A stretch of DNA of 64,000 bases from a virus. Location: IMG/VR virus record IMGVR_UViG_3300012988_000016, positions 244,896-308,895 of that record. The stretch is one strand, 5' to 3'. Position 1 is the stretch's first letter, and every line of letters starts with the position of its first letter. The notes beneath the pieces were generated by a model that ran no database searches, was not told the DNA's origin, and saw nothing but the letters and a program-made list of their open reading frames with translations. A program made the translations under genes and the position numbers. This document shows, one piece after another, positions 33,580-41,743 of this stretch.

Positions 33580-34434
33580 TCAGAGCATGAATGCTCGCGC
33601 GGGAGACATCTTCTGACGGCAAATAGAGGACGCCACTTCGGTGATCTCCTCAACGGTAGCCCTCCAATGATCTCGGTTGTTGCCTCGTTCTAGGCGTTGA
33701 CCCACCGCATGAACTCGAATCAAGAAGGCATCCACCGCATCTTCGATCTTGCCTTCAGGGCCAATGGCTGGAGGGCCCCCATTGGTTGAAATGGTTCGAA
33801 GAACGTTCACCAACACCACCTCTTTACCGTACATCAATGCGGCCATCAAGTCATGTTGAAGGGCTTGCGCCCTCCCATTAGCGGCAATCAGGATGTCGGT
33901 CGACCTGGCGAAAGCGTCCGCATAAGCGGCTTGAGAGTTAGCCACGTAGACCGGCAGGAAGTCATCTTCTACATAGAACATGAATCGCGGACAGCTAAAC
34001 CCTAGATTGGGGCGATTCAATCTTCGAGACGCCTGCATGATCGCCGCGTCTACCCCCATATTGCTTGCCCCGTGAAGATACCGGACATCCACACCCTTGA
34101 ACAAGTCCTGCATCCGACTAGTCACCACTTCAAGCAAAGAGGCGACGGCTTGCTCATAAGCGCCCGGCTTGACACCCCAAACCATGCAATGCTCTGCCGT
34201 CAAATTGCTGTAGCCATTTGCGGCCAACCGAAGGACATCATGGCCTTCTAGGTTCTCAACAATCGCTCGGTCAAGCTCATGTGGGAGGTAGATCCGTTTC
34301 TTGCTAAATACCTTACTATTGACGAGCCCATCCTCTGACGTCTCGACGCCAGGCAAAGAGGCGACGTACTTGTCGAAGGGTGCCTCAACAATGAAGCTCT
34401 CGTCTTTTTTACGAATTTGGCCTTCGGAATCCAT
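33580..34434 (-). CDS. Possible SLOG-like Rossmann protein (284 aa)
   Basis: Start MDSEGQIRKKDESF fixed by the class A box 8 nt upstream. VRYLHGASNMGVDAAIMQAS resembles the G-A-x-x-x-G-x-D nucleotide-binding loop of SLOG proteins, and STDILIAANGRAQALQHDLM followed by GKEVVLVNV matches the later strand-helix pattern. N-terminal 100 residues unassigned. The call is by pattern only. Confidence 0.55.
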   Translation of the reverse strand: MDSEGQIRKKDESFIVEAPFDKYVASLPGVETSEDGLVNSKVFSKKRIYLPHELDRAIVENLEGHDVLRLAANGYSNLTAEHCMVWGVKPGAYEQAVASLLEVVTSRMQDLFKGVDVRYLHGASNMGVDAAIMQASRRLNRPNLGFSCPRFMFYVEDDFLPVYVANSQAAYADAFARSTDILIAANGRAQALQHDLMAALMYGKEVVLVNVLRTISTNGGPPAIGPEGKIEDAVDAFLIRVHAVGQRLERGNNRDHWRATVEEITEVASSICRQKMSPARAFML

Positions 34435-34438
34435 AGCA

Positions 34439-34471
34439 GCTATACACCGAACCAAAGAAACGGTGTATAGC
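34439..34471. promoter_or_regulatory. Class A box within an 11-bp inverted repeat
   Basis: GCTATACACCG (34439-34449) and CGGTGTATAGC (34461-34471). The minus half drives ATG 34434. The plus half has no gene after it, and the next minus gene ends at 34486, so the stem may also act as a stop signal for that transcript. Confidence 0.6.
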
Positions 34472-34485
34472 GCAGGAAAGTGTCC

Positions 34486-35457
34486 TCAAGGGACTGATTG
34501 AGGCTGATTTCTGGGATCCAGACGCTCCAAGATGTTGGCAGGAGTCTGGATGAGGAGCGACCCATGCAAGGGTTCTCGGTAACGTTCCTCTGAAGTATCG
34601 GTCCATCGAACAAAACGATCATACGTATCTCGCTGTTCTATAGGGGTGGTGGCACTCAACATCACAGGGTCAATCCAAATCGATTGGACGGTGAGATGTT
34701 GCACGTGTGAGTTTCTATTGACCACCACCACATCCCCAACTTGCAACAGATAGGCGGGGATTCGACAGGTTTTTGATCGTAGCAGTACAGCACGAATCCT
34801 ATCAGGCTGAGCTGTAGCCTTAGTAGAAGGAGGATCGGTCAGTTGTCCGTTGATCTTGAACTTAGGGGTAGCCAGATGCCCCCCAACAGGGTCAACACCT
34901 TCATTCCACATATGCGGGGGTATTTCGAGCGAAATACCACTAGGATGCCCCAAGTCAGCCTGTATCTCATGGTCCCAGTATTGGTCGACCGATACCCCTA
35001 GATCGGTGGCTTGTTGAAGCCAGAACTCTTTTTCATCCTCATCCGCCAGACCCATGGTATTAATTTCGCCCAACACTTCGGCGAAATCCTTGTCCAAAGA
35101 AAGCTGGCGATAGGCAGGGAACTGCTTAAAATCATGAGGGTATGGGTCTTTGAGGACCTTATCAGTCTTCTTCAGCAGACCTAGTTCTCGACATTGGTCA
35201 AAGAACCCCTTGCCTGGTACGCCAGTCCGGCTATTGACCACCACCGCCACAGAGAGCGGCCGCTTCTGGGCCGCATCATCAGCCGTGATCAGAGACAGCG
35301 ATTGGGCCAACTCTCCGCCACCTGGCAGAGTTTTGAGTATTTGGGCCAACTCTTGATAGGTGATGGTCTTCCGGCTGAATATTCGGTCCAACAGGATGCC
35401 ACGAACACAGCACGCTCGCATGACGAGACGTGCATCTCTTTCGAAATGCTCAAACAT
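34486..35457 (-). CDS. Hypothetical protein with N-terminal winged-helix-like domain (323 aa)
   Basis: Residues about 28-90 (ITYQELAQILKTLPGGGELA ... RPLSVAVVVNSRTGVPGKGF) match a pattern common in bacterial proteins of unknown function, reminiscent of alkyltransferase-like DNA-binding domains but without the PCHR active site. The rest is unassigned; the C-terminus has a beta-rich stretch (GDVVVVNRNSHVQHLTVQSI). Confidence 0.65.
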   Translation of the reverse strand: MFEHFERDARLVMRACCVRGILLDRIFSRKTITYQELAQILKTLPGGGELAQSLSLITADDAAQKRPLSVAVVVNSRTGVPGKGFFDQCRELGLLKKTDKVLKDPYPHDFKQFPAYRQLSLDKDFAEVLGEINTMGLADEDEKEFWLQQATDLGVSVDQYWDHEIQADLGHPSGISLEIPPHMWNEGVDPVGGHLATPKFKINGQLTDPPSTKATAQPDRIRAVLLRSKTCRIPAYLLQVGDVVVVNRNSHVQHLTVQSIWIDPVMLSATTPIEQRDTYDRFVRWTDTSEERYREPLHGSLLIQTPANILERLDPRNQPQSVP

Positions 35458-35565
35458 AGCTAGATTTTCCAGTCTGCCCGGGTGTTATGCGGGCGATACG
35501 CTCAGAACTATGCCGAGCGTTGCTGGTAACCTACACGGGTTCGAACATTATGTCAACATCAAAAT
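35458..35565. other. Intergenic gap of about 110 nt
   Basis: ACGCTC/GAGCGT arms around 35490-35515 can form a hairpin in the leader of 34486-35457. No class A or B box at the usual distance. A GTTCGAA sequence near 35540 is not part of a tRNA. Confidence 0.4.
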
Positions 35566-35736
35566 CTACTTTTGAGAGACCCTCTGACTCTCTTTGGAGA
35601 AGTACTCGTCTCGGTGAGCACTACAGACATGTAGTTCTCCGCCATGGATCGAGATAAGGATGCACTCTTTCCCACACCCTTCCTCGAAATTGCACTTCAG
35701 GTCGCACTCTTGATCGTGATACCAGCCAGAGTTCAT
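35566..35736 (-). CDS. Small Cys/His-rich protein (56 aa)
   Basis: Start MNSGWYHDQECDLKC is 10 nt after the class A box; an ATG 9 nt further up would leave only 1 nt. The pattern CDLKCNFEEGCGKEC...CSAH suggests one or two zinc sites. Confidence 0.6.
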   Translation of the reverse strand: MNSGWYHDQECDLKCNFEEGCGKECILISIHGGELHVCSAHRDEYFSKESQRVSQK

Positions 35737-35746
35737 CCAGGTCATT

Positions 35747-35762
35747 TACACCCGTTGGTGTA
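35747..35762. promoter_or_regulatory. Divergent class A pair
   Basis: TACACCCGTTGGTGTA: a minus box 10 nt before ATG 35736 and a plus box 9 nt before ATG 35772. Confidence 0.7.
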
Positions 35763-35771
35763 TGGTCAAGA

Positions 35772-36065
35772 ATGGAATTGACAACCAATCATGTGGTCAA
35801 AGCCTTCGCGGTTCTCGAAGGGTTGCCAGACCTGGAACACGGCTTTCTTCAGCACGTGTTGTTGGTAGCGTTGCAGACACCCCACTGTATCGACATCCAC
35901 CTAGCCGAGGCGTTGTTGCTGGTACCTAGCCTGGTCAAAGGGGAGGTGGTGGAAGGGGAGCCGCCAGTCCTCGACATGGCCAAAAAGCTGGCCGATCTAG
36001 CCCGACAGGACCCCCGCTTCCTTCAGAACTACCTGGACGGAAATCCGATGCAATCGTTTATGTGA
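35772..36065 (+). CDS. Hypothetical helical protein (97 aa)
   Basis: MELTTNHVVKAFAVLEGLPD and mostly Leu-rich helices. Convergent with 36058-36291, overlapping by 8 nt. Unrecognised. Confidence 0.65.
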   Translation: MELTTNHVVKAFAVLEGLPDLEHGFLQHVLLVALQTPHCIDIHLAEALLLVPSLVKGEVVEGEPPVLDMAKKLADLARQDPRFLQNYLDGNPMQSFM

Positions 36066-36291
36066 GAGCCGTTTTCTTCTCTAGGACAAGACGGTAAAAC
36101 GGTTTGGGTAGGATAGTGACACTGATCCAGTTAACCTGATTGCAGGTAGGACAATCCCAAGAGATTGCGTCTCCGTCTCTCTTGTCTGAGATGAACGTTG
36201 TGTCGGTCGGCAACAAGGCGACTTTAGTTCCACAGTCGCCACAAGTGCTCTTATACTCTGGGTTCGGTTTAGGTACGCTGATGATCCGCAT
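36058..36291 (-). CDS. Zinc-ribbon protein (77 aa)
   Basis: CGDCG (about 17-21) and CPTCN (about 47-51) form a likely zinc ribbon. Start touches the upstream stop. Confidence 0.65.
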   Translation of the reverse strand: MRIISVPKPNPEYKSTCGDCGTKVALLPTDTTFISDKRDGDAISWDCPTCNQVNWISVTILPKPFYRLVLEKKTALT

Positions 36292-36509
36292 CAGTATCCC
36301 AGACGAACGGGCGGCTTGATTTCCAAAAGCTCCATCGAAGGTGTATTCTGGAGCTTTTCGATCTGACTGGAACGAGCCAAATCAGCAACGAAGCGTAGCA
36401 ACGTTTCGGCTGGAAGCACCATGTCACGGTTATGGTGGCGGATCACCACCTCACCGCGAAGATCAGCATTGAAGCAAAATATCGTCTCGCCAACTTGATA
36501 GGTCTGCAT
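36291..36509 (-). CDS. Hypothetical small protein (72 aa)
   Basis: MQTYQVGETIFCFNADLRGE is beta-like; helical tail. Class A box 9 nt upstream. Confidence 0.65.
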   Translation of the reverse strand: MQTYQVGETIFCFNADLRGEVVIRHHNRDMVLPAETLLRFVADLARSSQIEKLQNTPSMELLEIKPPVRLGY

Positions 36510-36515
36510 CGCAGA

Positions 36516-36986
36516 CTATACACCGCTGATTCGGAAAGTCAGCCGCTTGGCCAGCTCAAAACCCTTCTGGGTCATCCTGGCTTCACTGACGTCTTGTCCG
36601 TTAGCCTCATTGGTATCTTGGCGATGTTCAATCAGTTCCAACTCGACCAATTTCTTGGCCTGACGAGACTCCCCAGGGAGGACCTCTACCCAACAGGTTC
36701 TGGAATCAGGATGACAGCCGTCGGCTTCTTCGAACAAGCTGATCAACAGCTTCTTCTGAGGCTTAGTGAGCTTGACTAGAGGCGAAGGGGTGGCGTCCAG
36801 TTGAGCCTCGTTTAGCTTCTCGGCGATGAATTGGGCTAGTTTGGGGCCCTCTACGTAGCAAAGGAAGCGTGCTGGACGAGACTTGCTGGTAGCGAACACT
36901 GCATCCCATAAGACGGTAGTCCTGGGCATCAACTGTTGGCCAGCTTCCGCCGTCTCATCCGAGAAAAGAAAATTGGGTTGAGTCAT
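36516..36986 (-). CDS. Winged-helix-like protein (156 aa)
   Basis: Start MTQPNFLFSDETAEAGQQ fixed by class B. LTKPQKKLLISLFEEADG...AKKLVELELIEHR...MTQKGFELAKRL matches the helix and wing spacing of MarR-like or phage wHTH domains. May bind DNA. Confidence 0.6.
   Translation of the reverse strand: MTQPNFLFSDETAEAGQQLMPRTTVLWDAVFATSKSRPARFLCYVEGPKLAQFIAEKLNEAQLDATPSPLVKLTKPQKKLLISLFEEADGCHPDSRTCWVEVLPGESRQAKKLVELELIEHRQDTNEANGQDVSEARMTQKGFELAKRLTFRISGV
36519..36524 (-). promoter_or_regulatory. Class A promoter box GGTGTA
   Basis: GCGGTGTATAG, 9 nt before ATG 36509. Confidence 0.65.
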
Positions 36987-36992
36987 ACTAGG

Positions 36993-37020
36993 TTGAACGG
37001 ATCTTAGGGCCAAACATTAA
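36993..37020 (-). promoter_or_regulatory. Class B promoter element
   Basis: TTAATGTT (37020-37013), 12 nt, CCGTTCAA (37000-36993), 6 nt to ATG 36986. Confidence 0.7.
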
Positions 37021-37304
37021 GGATTGGCGTTCCAATAGGCCTCCCAAGCAGGGGCAGCCAATTCTTTCGAGGCATGACCACCACCCATCCCGAAGATGTT
37101 CCGACTCTTAGGGTCGGGCGGCATGTGGGTGCAGGCTTCGCACAATGGAACGCCGCAAACGAATCCGCCCGTATGCTGGCATTGACGAGTCGCCTTGGCC
37201 GAACAATTGACGCAAACCAAATCCTGATGCTCTTCACAGAACTCTTGTGCGGTCGGCTTCTGGCAGCGACCCACCCAGGCATTTTGGTAACAACAACTGT
37301 TCAT
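37017..37304 (-). CDS. Multi-Cys zinc-binding protein (95 aa)
   Basis: MNSCCYQNAWVGRCQ...CEEHQDLVCVNCSAKATRQCQH...CGVPLCEACTH: at least ten Cys plus His, resembling B-box/zinc-ribbon arrangements. Start by TGATG. Confidence 0.7.
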   Translation of the reverse strand: MNSCCYQNAWVGRCQKPTAQEFCEEHQDLVCVNCSAKATRQCQHTGGFVCGVPLCEACTHMPPDPKSRNIFGMGGGHASKELAAPAWEAYWNANP

Positions 37305-37555
37305 CACCGAAGTTTATCTGGCAGCGGGAACGAACGCAACATGGGGTTAGACAATCGGCCTCTGGACGGAAGCGGAGGGGGTGTGGAAGGTCGGTGGGGT
37401 GTTTTCAACCCTTCTTCAATCACCAGATCAAAGTCAGCATCATCAAGCTGAAGCGCTTGCTTGACCATCTGATCCAGCGTCAAGGTGGTGGTTCGGGTAG
37501 ACCCAACCACATGTTCGTAGTTGGGGGGTGGAGGGGTGGTGTCTTGATTAGCCAT
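37304..37555 (-). CDS. Hypothetical protein with Pro-rich ends (83 aa)
   Basis: Start MANQDTTPPPPNYEHVVG set by class B. A short helical core (MVKQALQLDDADFDLVIEEG) lies between Pro-rich ends. Confidence 0.65.
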   Translation of the reverse strand: MANQDTTPPPPNYEHVVGSTRTTTLTLDQMVKQALQLDDADFDLVIEEGLKTPHRPSTPPPLPSRGRLSNPMLRSFPLPDKLR

Positions 37556-37561
37556 ATTGGA

Positions 37562-37590
37562 TTGAACGGTACAAGGCTGGCCAGAATTAA
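37562..37590 (-). promoter_or_regulatory. Class B promoter element
   Basis: TTAATTCT (37590-37583), 13 nt, CCGTTCAA (37569-37562), 6 nt to ATG 37555. Confidence 0.7.
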
Positions 37591-37607
37591 CCCCTGCTGC
37601 AAAATTG

Positions 37608-38117
37608 CTAGTTGAGTTCAGACGGGATCCACCTGCCTGCCGGTACCTCAAAGGTAAGCAGTTTCCCACCCCGCTCTATCAAGCAAACCATCGAATGTTG
37701 GCGATTCTGCACAGCTGCGATGTAGTCCTCCAACCCATTTATGTCCTGGCCATCCACTCGAAGCACCACATCCCCCACCTGGATGCCCGCATGCACGGCA
37801 GGACTATGGGGCAACAGATGTAGGACATTCAACCCTTTGGTCGGGGTTTTGGGGCGATATTTGGGGCAAGGACACTCCAGGTCAATATCCAACGCCATCA
37901 AACAAAAGCCGTGTTGAGGGCTGTGGTGCTGTTTGATGTGCCCACATTCACACACCAGGTATTGAAGATGGTCTGGCGATGGTTCAACTGACGTCAAACT
38001 ACCGGTCACGTTATCTCGGGCACAGATCTGGGCAAATCGAATCCTAGCTTCAGACTCACTCCAACAATCGGCCTCGTAAAACGTCCCGTCCGTGCAATCG
38101 AAATGGTAGCGGTTCAT
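37608..38117 (-). CDS. PDZ-domain protein with N-terminal Cys/His cluster (169 aa)
   Basis: Residues about 92-163 form a bacterial PDZ domain: NVLHLLPHSPAVHAGIQVGD, then VVLRVDGQDINGLEDY, the pattern seen in HtrA/DegP and site-2 proteases. No protease domain is present. The N-terminal half has CECGHIKQHH and CPCPKYRP, probably zinc binding. No signal peptide, so cytoplasmic. It could recruit C-terminal peptides of host or phage proteins (inference). Confidence 0.78.
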   Translation of the reverse strand: MNRYHFDCTDGTFYEADCWSESEARIRFAQICARDNVTGSLTSVEPSPDHLQYLVCECGHIKQHHSPQHGFCLMALDIDLECPCPKYRPKTPTKGLNVLHLLPHSPAVHAGIQVGDVVLRVDGQDINGLEDYIAAVQNRQHSMVCLIERGGKLLTFEVPAGRWIPSELN

Positions 38118-38368
38118 TTGGCCTTCTTGGCCCGAAGCAAATCGTCGATGTATTGAATTCGACGTTCGTGATCCTCGTAGCGATCCCGCCCCGACACCCC
38201 ACCTCCAGCAATCAACGTACCCAATTGATCCATTTGCCGTATAGAGAAGCTCCTAGCTTCCTTCAGCTCATCTAGCGTCATTCGATCAAAATGAGCCTTC
38301 TGAGCCTGTCCCAAAGATGCGGACGGCTTGGTGGGTATTGGAGGCTTGGGGGATTTGCGTTTTGACAT
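38114..38368 (-). CDS. Hypothetical helical protein (84 aa)
   Basis: Basic, Pro-rich start (MSKRKSPKPPIPTKP), then helices with a Gly-rich turn (AGGGVSGRDRYEDHE). Coupled to the PDZ gene by ATGA. Confidence 0.6.
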   Translation of the reverse strand: MSKRKSPKPPIPTKPSASLGQAQKAHFDRMTLDELKEARSFSIRQMDQLGTLIAGGGVSGRDRYEDHERRIQYIDDLLRAKKAK

Positions 38369-38715
38369 CAGGGTTCTGAATGGGCACGAGACCAGATGAC
38401 CGTGCCCTCGGGATTCATGATGTGGATTACATCGTCACATTGTTCATTGACACGAAAAATCGCATCTTTGTCCGAATAGGCCTCGACGAACCACCCTTCT
38501 CCCTGACCAGGACGTGCATACCGATACTTCCGGAGGAAAGCCTTGGACCTTTCCTCCTCGACATGTTGTTCCATGAACGCTTTGGCCCAACGGTATGACC
38601 GTTCAGCGTACAGATCTGCCTGCTCGTGTCTATTGGTCAGATCAGAAATCAAGGTGACCGACACACGGACGAAAATGTCTCGGGCCAGTTGGTGAATTTG
38701 TTCTTCTCGATTCAT
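38368..38715 (-). CDS. Hypothetical protein (115 aa)
   Basis: Start MNREEQIHQLARDIFVR fixed by class B; helical first half and a strand-rich end. Unrecognised. Confidence 0.65.
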   Translation of the reverse strand: MNREEQIHQLARDIFVRVSVTLISDLTNRHEQADLYAERSYRWAKAFMEQHVEEERSKAFLRKYRYARPGQGEGWFVEAYSDKDAIFRVNEQCDDVIHIMNPEGTVIWSRAHSEP

Positions 38716-38721
38716 TGCAAC

Positions 38722-38751
38722 AATAGACGGCCGGAAGGGACCTCTCGTTAA
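38722..38751 (-). promoter_or_regulatory. Class B promoter element (variant)
   Basis: TTAACG (38751-38746), CCGTCTAT (38730-38723), then about 7 nt to ATG 38715. A class A box lies 5 nt further upstream. Confidence 0.55.
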
Positions 38752-38765
38752 CCCATACACCAAAG

Positions 38766-38793
38766 AAAAAGGCGCCCTTTCGAGCGCCTCTTG
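38766..38793 (-). terminator. Rho-independent terminator
   Basis: AGGCGC (38789-38784) pairs with GCGCCT (38775-38770), followed by TTTTT on the minus strand. Ends the transcript of 38820-39431. Confidence 0.8.
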
Positions 38794-38819
38794 GTCACGG
38801 TCGTAACTTCAGAACGTCG

Positions 38820-39431
38820 TCAGTACCACCAGTCCATTCGAAAGTCATCGAATTGGACTGACGCAGATGTGGCGGTCTTGACCAACGCAAGGCGAACCAC
38901 CACATCTTGCCTACAATTCAACACCTCTGGAGTCCAGATCCTAGTCCAAGCGGTGGATTTCGGCAGATCAATCTCTTTCTGCGACATGATGAAGTAATCT
39001 GGATCCAGCAAGACGATCGCTACGTGTGCACCTTGAGAGGTACGGACCGACACCTCCGCACTGCAGAACTTGGCATTGCTGGATTGCTGTGAAAACGGAC
39101 CTGAGGAGGTCCTGCCTCGGCAAGCATCGTAACGAGAGTTAGCGTCTCCTGCTAGCGTGAAATACCTGTCAAGCGCCATAAAGTTGCCATTCGACTCTCT
39201 ATCGGCAAACGACATCAACACTGCCCCAGGCGGGCTCTTGTTGCTTCCAGTGGTGCCAACCTTGGTGACACCCGATACCGAGACATTCCAAAGACCCCAA
39301 TTACCCCAGCCGTTGAAGCTGTCGTAGGACGTATAGTCGTAGCACCAGCTGGGAAGCGCCTGCGCCTGTGTGGTGCTGCTGAGAACCAGCAACGCAAGCA
39401 ACATACCGAACAATCTCACCATATTTTTCAT
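38820..39431 (-). CDS. Secreted beta-rich protein, jelly-roll-like (203 aa)
   Basis: Signal peptide MKNMVRLFGMLLALLVLSST with AQA cleavage site. The mature part has paired strands (FTLAGDANSRYDACRG; VVVRLALVKTATSASVQFDD), a pattern typical of carbohydrate-binding jelly-roll modules. Six Cys. AAGGAGA lies before the ATG and a class A box 33 nt upstream, so it has a true leader; own terminator downstream. Likely single-gene transcript. Confidence 0.7.
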   Translation of the reverse strand: MKNMVRLFGMLLALLVLSSTTQAQALPSWCYDYTSYDSFNGWGNWGLWNVSVSGVTKVGTTGSNKSPPGAVLMSFADRESNGNFMALDRYFTLAGDANSRYDACRGRTSSGPFSQQSSNAKFCSAEVSVRTSQGAHVAIVLLDPDYFIMSQKEIDLPKSTAWTRIWTPEVLNCRQDVVVRLALVKTATSASVQFDDFRMDWWY

Positions 39432-39464
39432 CCGTTGTCTCCTTTAGGGACGGTTGGCCCACCC

Positions 39465-39480
39465 TACACCAATCGGTGTA
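39465..39480. promoter_or_regulatory. Divergent class A pair
   Basis: TACACCAATCGGTGTA. Minus box 33 nt before ATG 39431 (with AAGGAGA); plus box 11 nt before ATG 39492. Confidence 0.7.
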
Positions 39481-39491
39481 CTGAAAGCCAG

Positions 39492-40169
39492 ATGATCTAC
39501 TGGGAACGGGTCAACCCCGTGCTACGAATTGACGTTTTGCCGTTCATGGCAGAAGAATTGTTCGGCGATCAGTGGATTGATGGACGCTCGGCCCTCACAT
39601 GGTCGATGGGGATGACCCCCAAGGAGGCGGCAGATCGGATCCGTGCTGCTATGGAGGAGGGCTACGATTATCTGATCCTGTACGGCCATTTGGGCAAAAA
39701 CGTTCACACCTGCTGTTTGCGAGCCGAACAGATCCCAAACGAGTTTGGCCAGCAGCCTCCCGAGTGGTGGGTCAAAGAAGGTACGCTCGAAGCTTTGCTG
39801 CATGAAGTCAAGCAGCAAAGAGAACTGGCGATGGCGATGAACCTAAAACGGCAATCTATCGTCAAGCCCAACGTGCCGCCGATGCCAGGCTATTGCAAGT
39901 GTGGATTGCCTGATAGGGTGCATGTTGAGCACAGTCCGCCATTTAGAGGTATTGACGACGACGAATACAAGGCCTGGGTACAAGAGTTCAATCGAACCTA
40001 TGGTTCGGCATTGCAGCGCATGACGACGGTGGAGTTGCTCTGTATGCCGATCCTTCACATGGGGCATGTCAGAAGACTGTGTTTGATTCAGTTGGAGATC
40101 GAGCTACGTCTCAAACTGACCCCCACCATCCAGCGAACATCCAGCTGGCAACTCCTACTGGAGAGCTAA
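39492..40169 (+). CDS. Hypothetical protein (225 aa)
   Basis: Starts MIYWERVNPVLRIDVLPFMA; GYDYLILYGHLGKNVHTCCL near residue 60; YCKCGLPDRVHVEH may bind zinc. The last 40 residues look less protein-like. No family recognised. Confidence 0.65.
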   Translation: MIYWERVNPVLRIDVLPFMAEELFGDQWIDGRSALTWSMGMTPKEAADRIRAAMEEGYDYLILYGHLGKNVHTCCLRAEQIPNEFGQQPPEWWVKEGTLEALLHEVKQQRELAMAMNLKRQSIVKPNVPPMPGYCKCGLPDRVHVEHSPPFRGIDDDEYKAWVQEFNRTYGSALQRMTTVELLCMPILHMGHVRRLCLIQLEIELRLKLTPTIQRTSSWQLLLES

Positions 40170-40573
40170 GACTTGAACGGATCCTGCAACAGATGTTCTA
40201 CGAACTCTGGACGTTGGACAGGTTCTACTACAGGTTTAGGGATCCTGAGGTCCTCCCATTCAGCCATGCTGGCCTTCAACAGCCTATATAGGTCTCCCGC
40301 TGATGGGTCCCATTCTGCCGGCCCCATCAGCGTAAAAACCCTCATCCAAGTACTGCAGAAACGAGCCCTACATCCCAAACAATTGGGGAATCCAGTAGTC
40401 AGATTGTCGTTGCGAGCACCGACCAACGAATCAATCAATTTTTTACGCCCTTCAACCGTGTAAAGATACGCTAGAACCATTTGCTCATAGATTGTGTCCA
40501 CAATCACTGCTTCGCATTCGGAATCATGCGGGAATTGCGGATACTGTGGAGGCTCTTCAGCTTCGGGCGGCAT
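40166..40573 (-). CDS. Hypothetical protein (135 aa)
   Basis: Pro-rich start then helical; CLGCRARFC near the centre could bind metal. Convergent with 39492-40169 with a 4-nt overlap. Confidence 0.65.
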   Translation of the reverse strand: MPPEAEEPPQYPQFPHDSECEAVIVDTIYEQMVLAYLYTVEGRKKLIDSLVGARNDNLTTGFPNCLGCRARFCSTWMRVFTLMGPAEWDPSAGDLYRLLKASMAEWEDLRIPKPVVEPVQRPEFVEHLLQDPFKS

Positions 40574-40583
40574 CTTAATCCTC

Positions 40584-40958
40584 TCAGCGATCTCCCATCA
40601 GCCGGATACCAGGCCGCACTTTCGGCCTGGGCTTGGAGAAGCGACGTTTCTCCACCATCTGTCGTCCAAGTAGCTTCTGAGGGTCTTGTCCCAAGCTCCG
40701 CAACACGGTGCTGATCACCATCCTGTCTCGGTTGGTCGGCACCTGACCGGTCGGTTCACTGCGGCAAACTGGGATCCGCTCACTATCGATGCTGATCCAG
40801 ATGGTGGCCAGTTGGGGAGTGGGGCCGCCGATCCAGAGATCGATCACACCCGATTCAAGATGAGTCTGCAGATGAACCCCCACAGTGGGGTCCCACATGG
40901 TCAGTTGAGGGTCAGCAGAATGTTGAATGTTGGTCGAGGGTTTGATTTTCCAGGGCAT
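40584..40958 (-). CDS. Hypothetical protein (124 aa)
   Basis: MPWKIKPSTNIQHSADPQLT, a strand-rich centre (ATIWISIDSERIPVCRSE) and a basic tail. ATG 40964 is an alternative. Confidence 0.6.
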   Translation of the reverse strand: MPWKIKPSTNIQHSADPQLTMWDPTVGVHLQTHLESGVIDLWIGGPTPQLATIWISIDSERIPVCRSEPTGQVPTNRDRMVISTVLRSLGQDPQKLLGRQMVEKRRFSKPRPKVRPGIRLMGDR

Positions 40959-40968
40959 TTTCACAATT

Positions 40969-41154
40969 TCAACGAATCAAGTAGTAGACATAGGGAGCAC
41001 ATTTGTGGTTCAGACAATGATAACCTGACCCACAGGATGACTGACAGACGAGAGGATGGGTCGACCGTGCGGGCCTCAGATGGGTGCTACAACCGAGCAG
41101 ACAGAAGCTAAGGACGGCGAATAGGAACTGCCGTTCTGGAGACGAGGAAACCAC
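40969..41154 (-). CDS. Small Cys-rich lipoprotein (61 aa, GTG start)
   Basis: From GTG 41154: a short basic start, hydrophobic FLFAVLSFCLLG, lipobox Cys22, then VCQSSCGSGYHCLNHKC. The Cys pattern resembles the tandem motif of the lipoprotein at 50509. Overlaps the end of 41108-41743. GTG chosen because no ATG gives a signal peptide. Confidence 0.6.
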   Translation of the reverse strand: MVSSSPERQFLFAVLSFCLLGCSTHLRPARSTHPLVCQSSCGSGYHCLNHKCAPYVYYLIR

Positions 41155-41743
41155 CTTCCACCTCCTCGATCTTCGGTTCGAGTTCAATCCCAACAATGTT
41201 GGGGTCAGACCATTCATCTCCACTGAGCTGAAAATAGGATTTTTGACCATCATTCCCAAAATCGATCGTCTGGCCGGTAGTCTGGAACGGTTCCACCACA
41301 TGGTCCGGCTGATCGGTTTCAATGCACTGAAGCTGAACCGTCTGGTCATGAAGGCGATACAGCTTGCGAGGATCCAGCCAAAAGTGTTGTCGACCATCTG
41401 ACGGATGAAGCCCGATAGAGGTTCCAATCGGGTTACAATCAAGAGTCAATATCCCGACTCCCAGCTGAATCATCTCATGGCGATTCGCTCTGATGGGGCG
41501 GAGCCCCAGATTCAGGTCTCCCATGTGTCCGGAGGTGCGTTCCTCCAACACGATGCACCAGAGGCGAACTCGCTTCCCCTGAAGCTGTCCCAGCCCTTCT
41601 TGATTGAGCCAAAACTCCGCTTTTGCATCCTCATTGAAATTCGAATCACTCAGATTGATGGAACCATATCGCTTGGAGCGTCGTTCACTTGGGTGCCAAG
41701 AGAGGATACCTTCGCCCAATATGGTGTGTAGTAATGATGGCAT
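41108..41743 (-). CDS. Hypothetical beta-rich protein (211 aa)
   Basis: Start MPSLLHTILGEGILSWH set by TGATG. Repeated strands with charged loops; the motif GLRPIRANRHE / GLHPSDGRQHF recurs twice, hinting at an internal repeat. Function unknown. Confidence 0.7.
   Translation of the reverse strand: MPSLLHTILGEGILSWHPSERRSKRYGSINLSDSNFNEDAKAEFWLNQEGLGQLQGKRVRLWCIVLEERTSGHMGDLNLGLRPIRANRHEMIQLGVGILTLDCNPIGTSIGLHPSDGRQHFWLDPRKLYRLHDQTVQLQCIETDQPDHVVEPFQTTGQTIDFGNDGQKSYFQLSGDEWSDPNIVGIELEPKIEEVEGGFLVSRTAVPIRRP

Noticed and set aside
35490-35560. tRNA-like GTTCGAA sequence
   Set aside because: No T-stem pairing around it and no acceptor or D-arm at the right distance on either strand.
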